Part shown: positions 62,170 through 64,000 of the stretch, in pieces | How the letters are laid out: every line of letters starts with the position of its first letter | Position numbering within the stretch: position 1 is the first letter of the stretch | Assembly: GCA_010405405.1 (NCBI GenBank) | Contig: MU004244.1 | Location: 685,895-749,894, forward strand | Reading direction: 5' to 3' | Length of the DNA stretch: 64,000 nt | From: Microthyrium microscopicum | Taxonomy: Eukaryota; Ascomycota; Dothideomycetes; Microthyriales; Microthyriaceae | Notes under the pieces: generated by a model | Seen by the model: only the letters and a program-made list of their open reading frames with translations | What the model was told of the DNA's origin: nothing | Databases searched by the model: none | Program-made: the position numbers and the translations under genes

Positions 62170-64000
62170 TCAACCACCACAGTGATCTGGGTTTCCAGAT
62201 GGATTTCCAAAGTAGGTTGGGAAGGGGACGTTCTTGCCACTTGCACCTAATACAGCAAAAGAGAGGATAAACACGACTATTTGAGCTCCTCCATCCAGTG
62301 CTGCGCCGATCAGATAATTGTACTCGTTGTAGATGCGTGGTAGACGGCGTCGGAGGTATAATTGCGAGAAGACTCCAACAATAATCGACGACCAGATCCA
62401 AGAAGTATTTCCAATAACGTATTGGCCTGCGTAGGATGCGATAATTGCTGTATTGATAGGCAATTTTCGTAGGGGAGGATATAACTTGTTCAAACCCCAG
62501 TGAACGACAGGAAAAGCTAGGCCGATGATGAGGCCCAAGGGAACAATGAAGTAACGGCTATTCGCACCATATACTTGTTTTGCCAATGCCCATGTGACTG
62601 CTTGGGTATTGAGACTTTGAATGGTTGCGCCGCTCCATATACTGTTTCCTTCAGGATCCAGAAGGATCTCACGTTTGCTAGTCACGATTGAGGTCATAAC
62701 AACATAGTTCAATCCGGCACCGAGAAGGGTTCCATATATCTGGGTCGCAAACATGACTCGGTGTGGAACCTTGGTATATTGCCCGACTTTCAACCAATTG
62801 GACAAATTGACTGACAGCAAAATGACCTGATGAGACCAACTTGCAAAATAGAGATTGGCTAGTGGTCGTCCAGGATGCAATGCGCCGGCTACCATCTTTG
62901 ATATCGCGTTTGTTCCAACACCAGTCCCGTAAAGCCCATAGAGAGTGCAGGAAAATGGTGCGATGAAGGCACCGAGAATGAGTGCCACTATGTATCCCCA
63001 AACAGGAAGTGTGGTACCTGGTCTAATCGTGACAATGAGGCCAGCAACAAAGGCTAAGAGGAACAGTGCCCAGTACCACCACATTGGGACTTCCTTATAC
63101 TTGAGCATTCCTTGATAGTGAATATCTGGTTGCGTTCTGGCTTTTGCCTGCTTCCACGCCTGCCTCATATCCTTGCTGTAGAAAATTAGAACATGAGAAA
63201 TTAGAGCACCAATGGCCAAGTTCGCTGTAAAGTAGCCCCACAGGTTGGTTGCTGTCAAAGAGGGAAGACCGGCGGCGTTGAGTTTGTCTTGACTAATGGT
63301 TCCTTGATCATTCAGTATCGCCGACGAGGAATATCGTGTGCCATTGCTCTTGAAGAGAGAGCTTGACATGAATGGAAGGCTTTTCGCACTCCATACGTTG
63401 TTGTAATAAAGTCCAAGTGATGCGCAATACCATATGACAATTCCGACCCAAGAGTTCACCTGTTGCTTGAAGGGCAGAGATAAAAATGTGCTTTGAATAT
63501 ACTGCCAGTCGAGGGAGACATTGAACAAACCCAAGCCTTCATTAGATGAAGCGCCTCCAAAGACTGTAGTGAAAACGTCTTGGATGTTCGGTGCTGCTTT
63601 TATTGAAGCTAAGCAGAATATTGATAGTCCCCCAAACCACGGTACTGATTCAATTTTAGTATGTCATCGAAACATGAATTCAGTATCATTGAAGGAATGA
63701 AAGAGTCAACTTACTGATATATGCTGGAAAAAACTCCCATAGAGCGGAAATACCAAAAGCCCAGCCGAACTTGGAAAGGCGCTTTTTGTTAGCTTTTGGG
63801 TCGAAATGAAGACTTTGAAATAGCACGACTTGAGGTAAAGTTGACCAGTATACCATCTCTGCTGGATATACGATCAGCGGGCGTAGTATTCCAGCAAGTA
63901 CAAATCCACAGAGTGAGATTGAGAAGGTTGCTAGCACTGCTGTTGAAGCCTGAACAGTTGTGTCATAGAATAGCCTTTCGACGGCATATATTTCCACGCC
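62170..64000 (-). CDS. OPT-family oligopeptide transporter (5' part outside window)
   Basis: C-terminal portion, about 587 residues, of an OPT (oligopeptide transporter) family membrane protein; the start lies beyond 64000. Two exons are seen on minus, 64000-63715 and 63644-62170, with a 70-bp intron (GTAAGT...AATCAG) in phase 1. The joined reading passes smoothly through LWEFFPAYI-IPWFGGLSIFC. Family hallmarks are AEMVYWSTLPQVVLFQSLHF, SLDWQYIQS, the many TM helices such as MWWYWALFLLAFVAGLIV, and the C-terminal PVVHWGLNKL and LIGAALDGGAQIVVFIL, ending GNPSGNPDHCGG. The protein should import small peptides (or metal chelates) with protons at the plasma membrane. The visible part looks undamaged. 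Confidence 0.92.

Noticed and set aside
1-64000. tRNA, rRNA, CRISPR arrays or transposase/reverse-transcriptase genes.
   Set aside because: A read-through for T-arm-like GGTTCGAAT motifs, spaced direct repeats and the usual DDE or RT motifs found no convincing case; faint remnants cannot be excluded by eye.

Overview
The window is nuclear DNA of a filamentous ascomycete (Pezizomycotina; the gene types would suit a Leotiomycetes-like genome, but the class is an inference). The evidence is genes on both strands with short GT..AG introns of about 45-125 bp, CTAAC-type branch points, fungus-specific families (HET, PTH11-like rhodopsin-domain protein, DPR dehydrin-like protein) and long intergenic spacers. 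There is no sign of bacterial operons, CRISPR or rRNA, and I found no tRNA. Many long open frames begin at TTG or GTG, so every start was checked by eye for ATG and every multi-exon model was phased by hand.

Layout. 0-4.9 kb: sparse, with one coiled-coil hypothetical gene and a decayed Q/M-rich frame. 4.9-16.3 kb: housekeeping block with a TBC RabGAP, an asteroid-type XPG nuclease-fold protein, a Ser/Thr-rich single-pass membrane protein, a conserved possibly mitochondrial protein and the spliceosomal factor Bud13/Cwc26. 16.3-41.8 kb: accessory, gene-poor stretch. It holds a rhodopsin-domain membrane protein, a VIT+vWA protein, two adjacent dead genes (a HET-domain relic and an FAD-linked oxidase), an intact seven-exon short-chain dehydrogenase, a tandem trio of small genes resembling the animal interferon-inducible IFI6/IFI27 (ISG12) family, a 4-kb gene desert and a cytochrome P450. 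41.8-56.3 kb: sugar-type MFS transporter, WDR89-like WD40 protein, SWC5 (SWR1 complex), amidohydrolase/decarboxylase, mid-protein Zn2Cys6 regulator, LSM7, a small zinc-finger-like frame with one stop, and a 1358-residue repeat protein with glycine-zipper units and DPR motifs. 56.6-64 kb: aldo/keto reductase, MYND-finger protein, cytochrome b5-acyl-CoA dehydrogenase fusion and the C-terminal part of an OPT oligopeptide transporter that runs off the window.

How it fits together. The conserved genes serve unrelated core processes: vesicle traffic, splicing (Bud13, LSm7), chromatin (Swc5) and transcription. Several are arranged as divergent pairs (WDR89/SWC5, Zn2Cys6/LSM7, membrane protein/mitochondrial protein). 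The accessory part carries oxidoreductases and transporters, but no polyketide, peptide or terpene synthase, so I do not call a secondary-metabolite cluster.

Most interesting: the three neighbouring IFI6-like genes, which share one phase-1 intron position at the same glycine, and the repeat protein that combines at least eleven HHYGRDAA glycine-zipper units with dehydrin-like DPR motifs.
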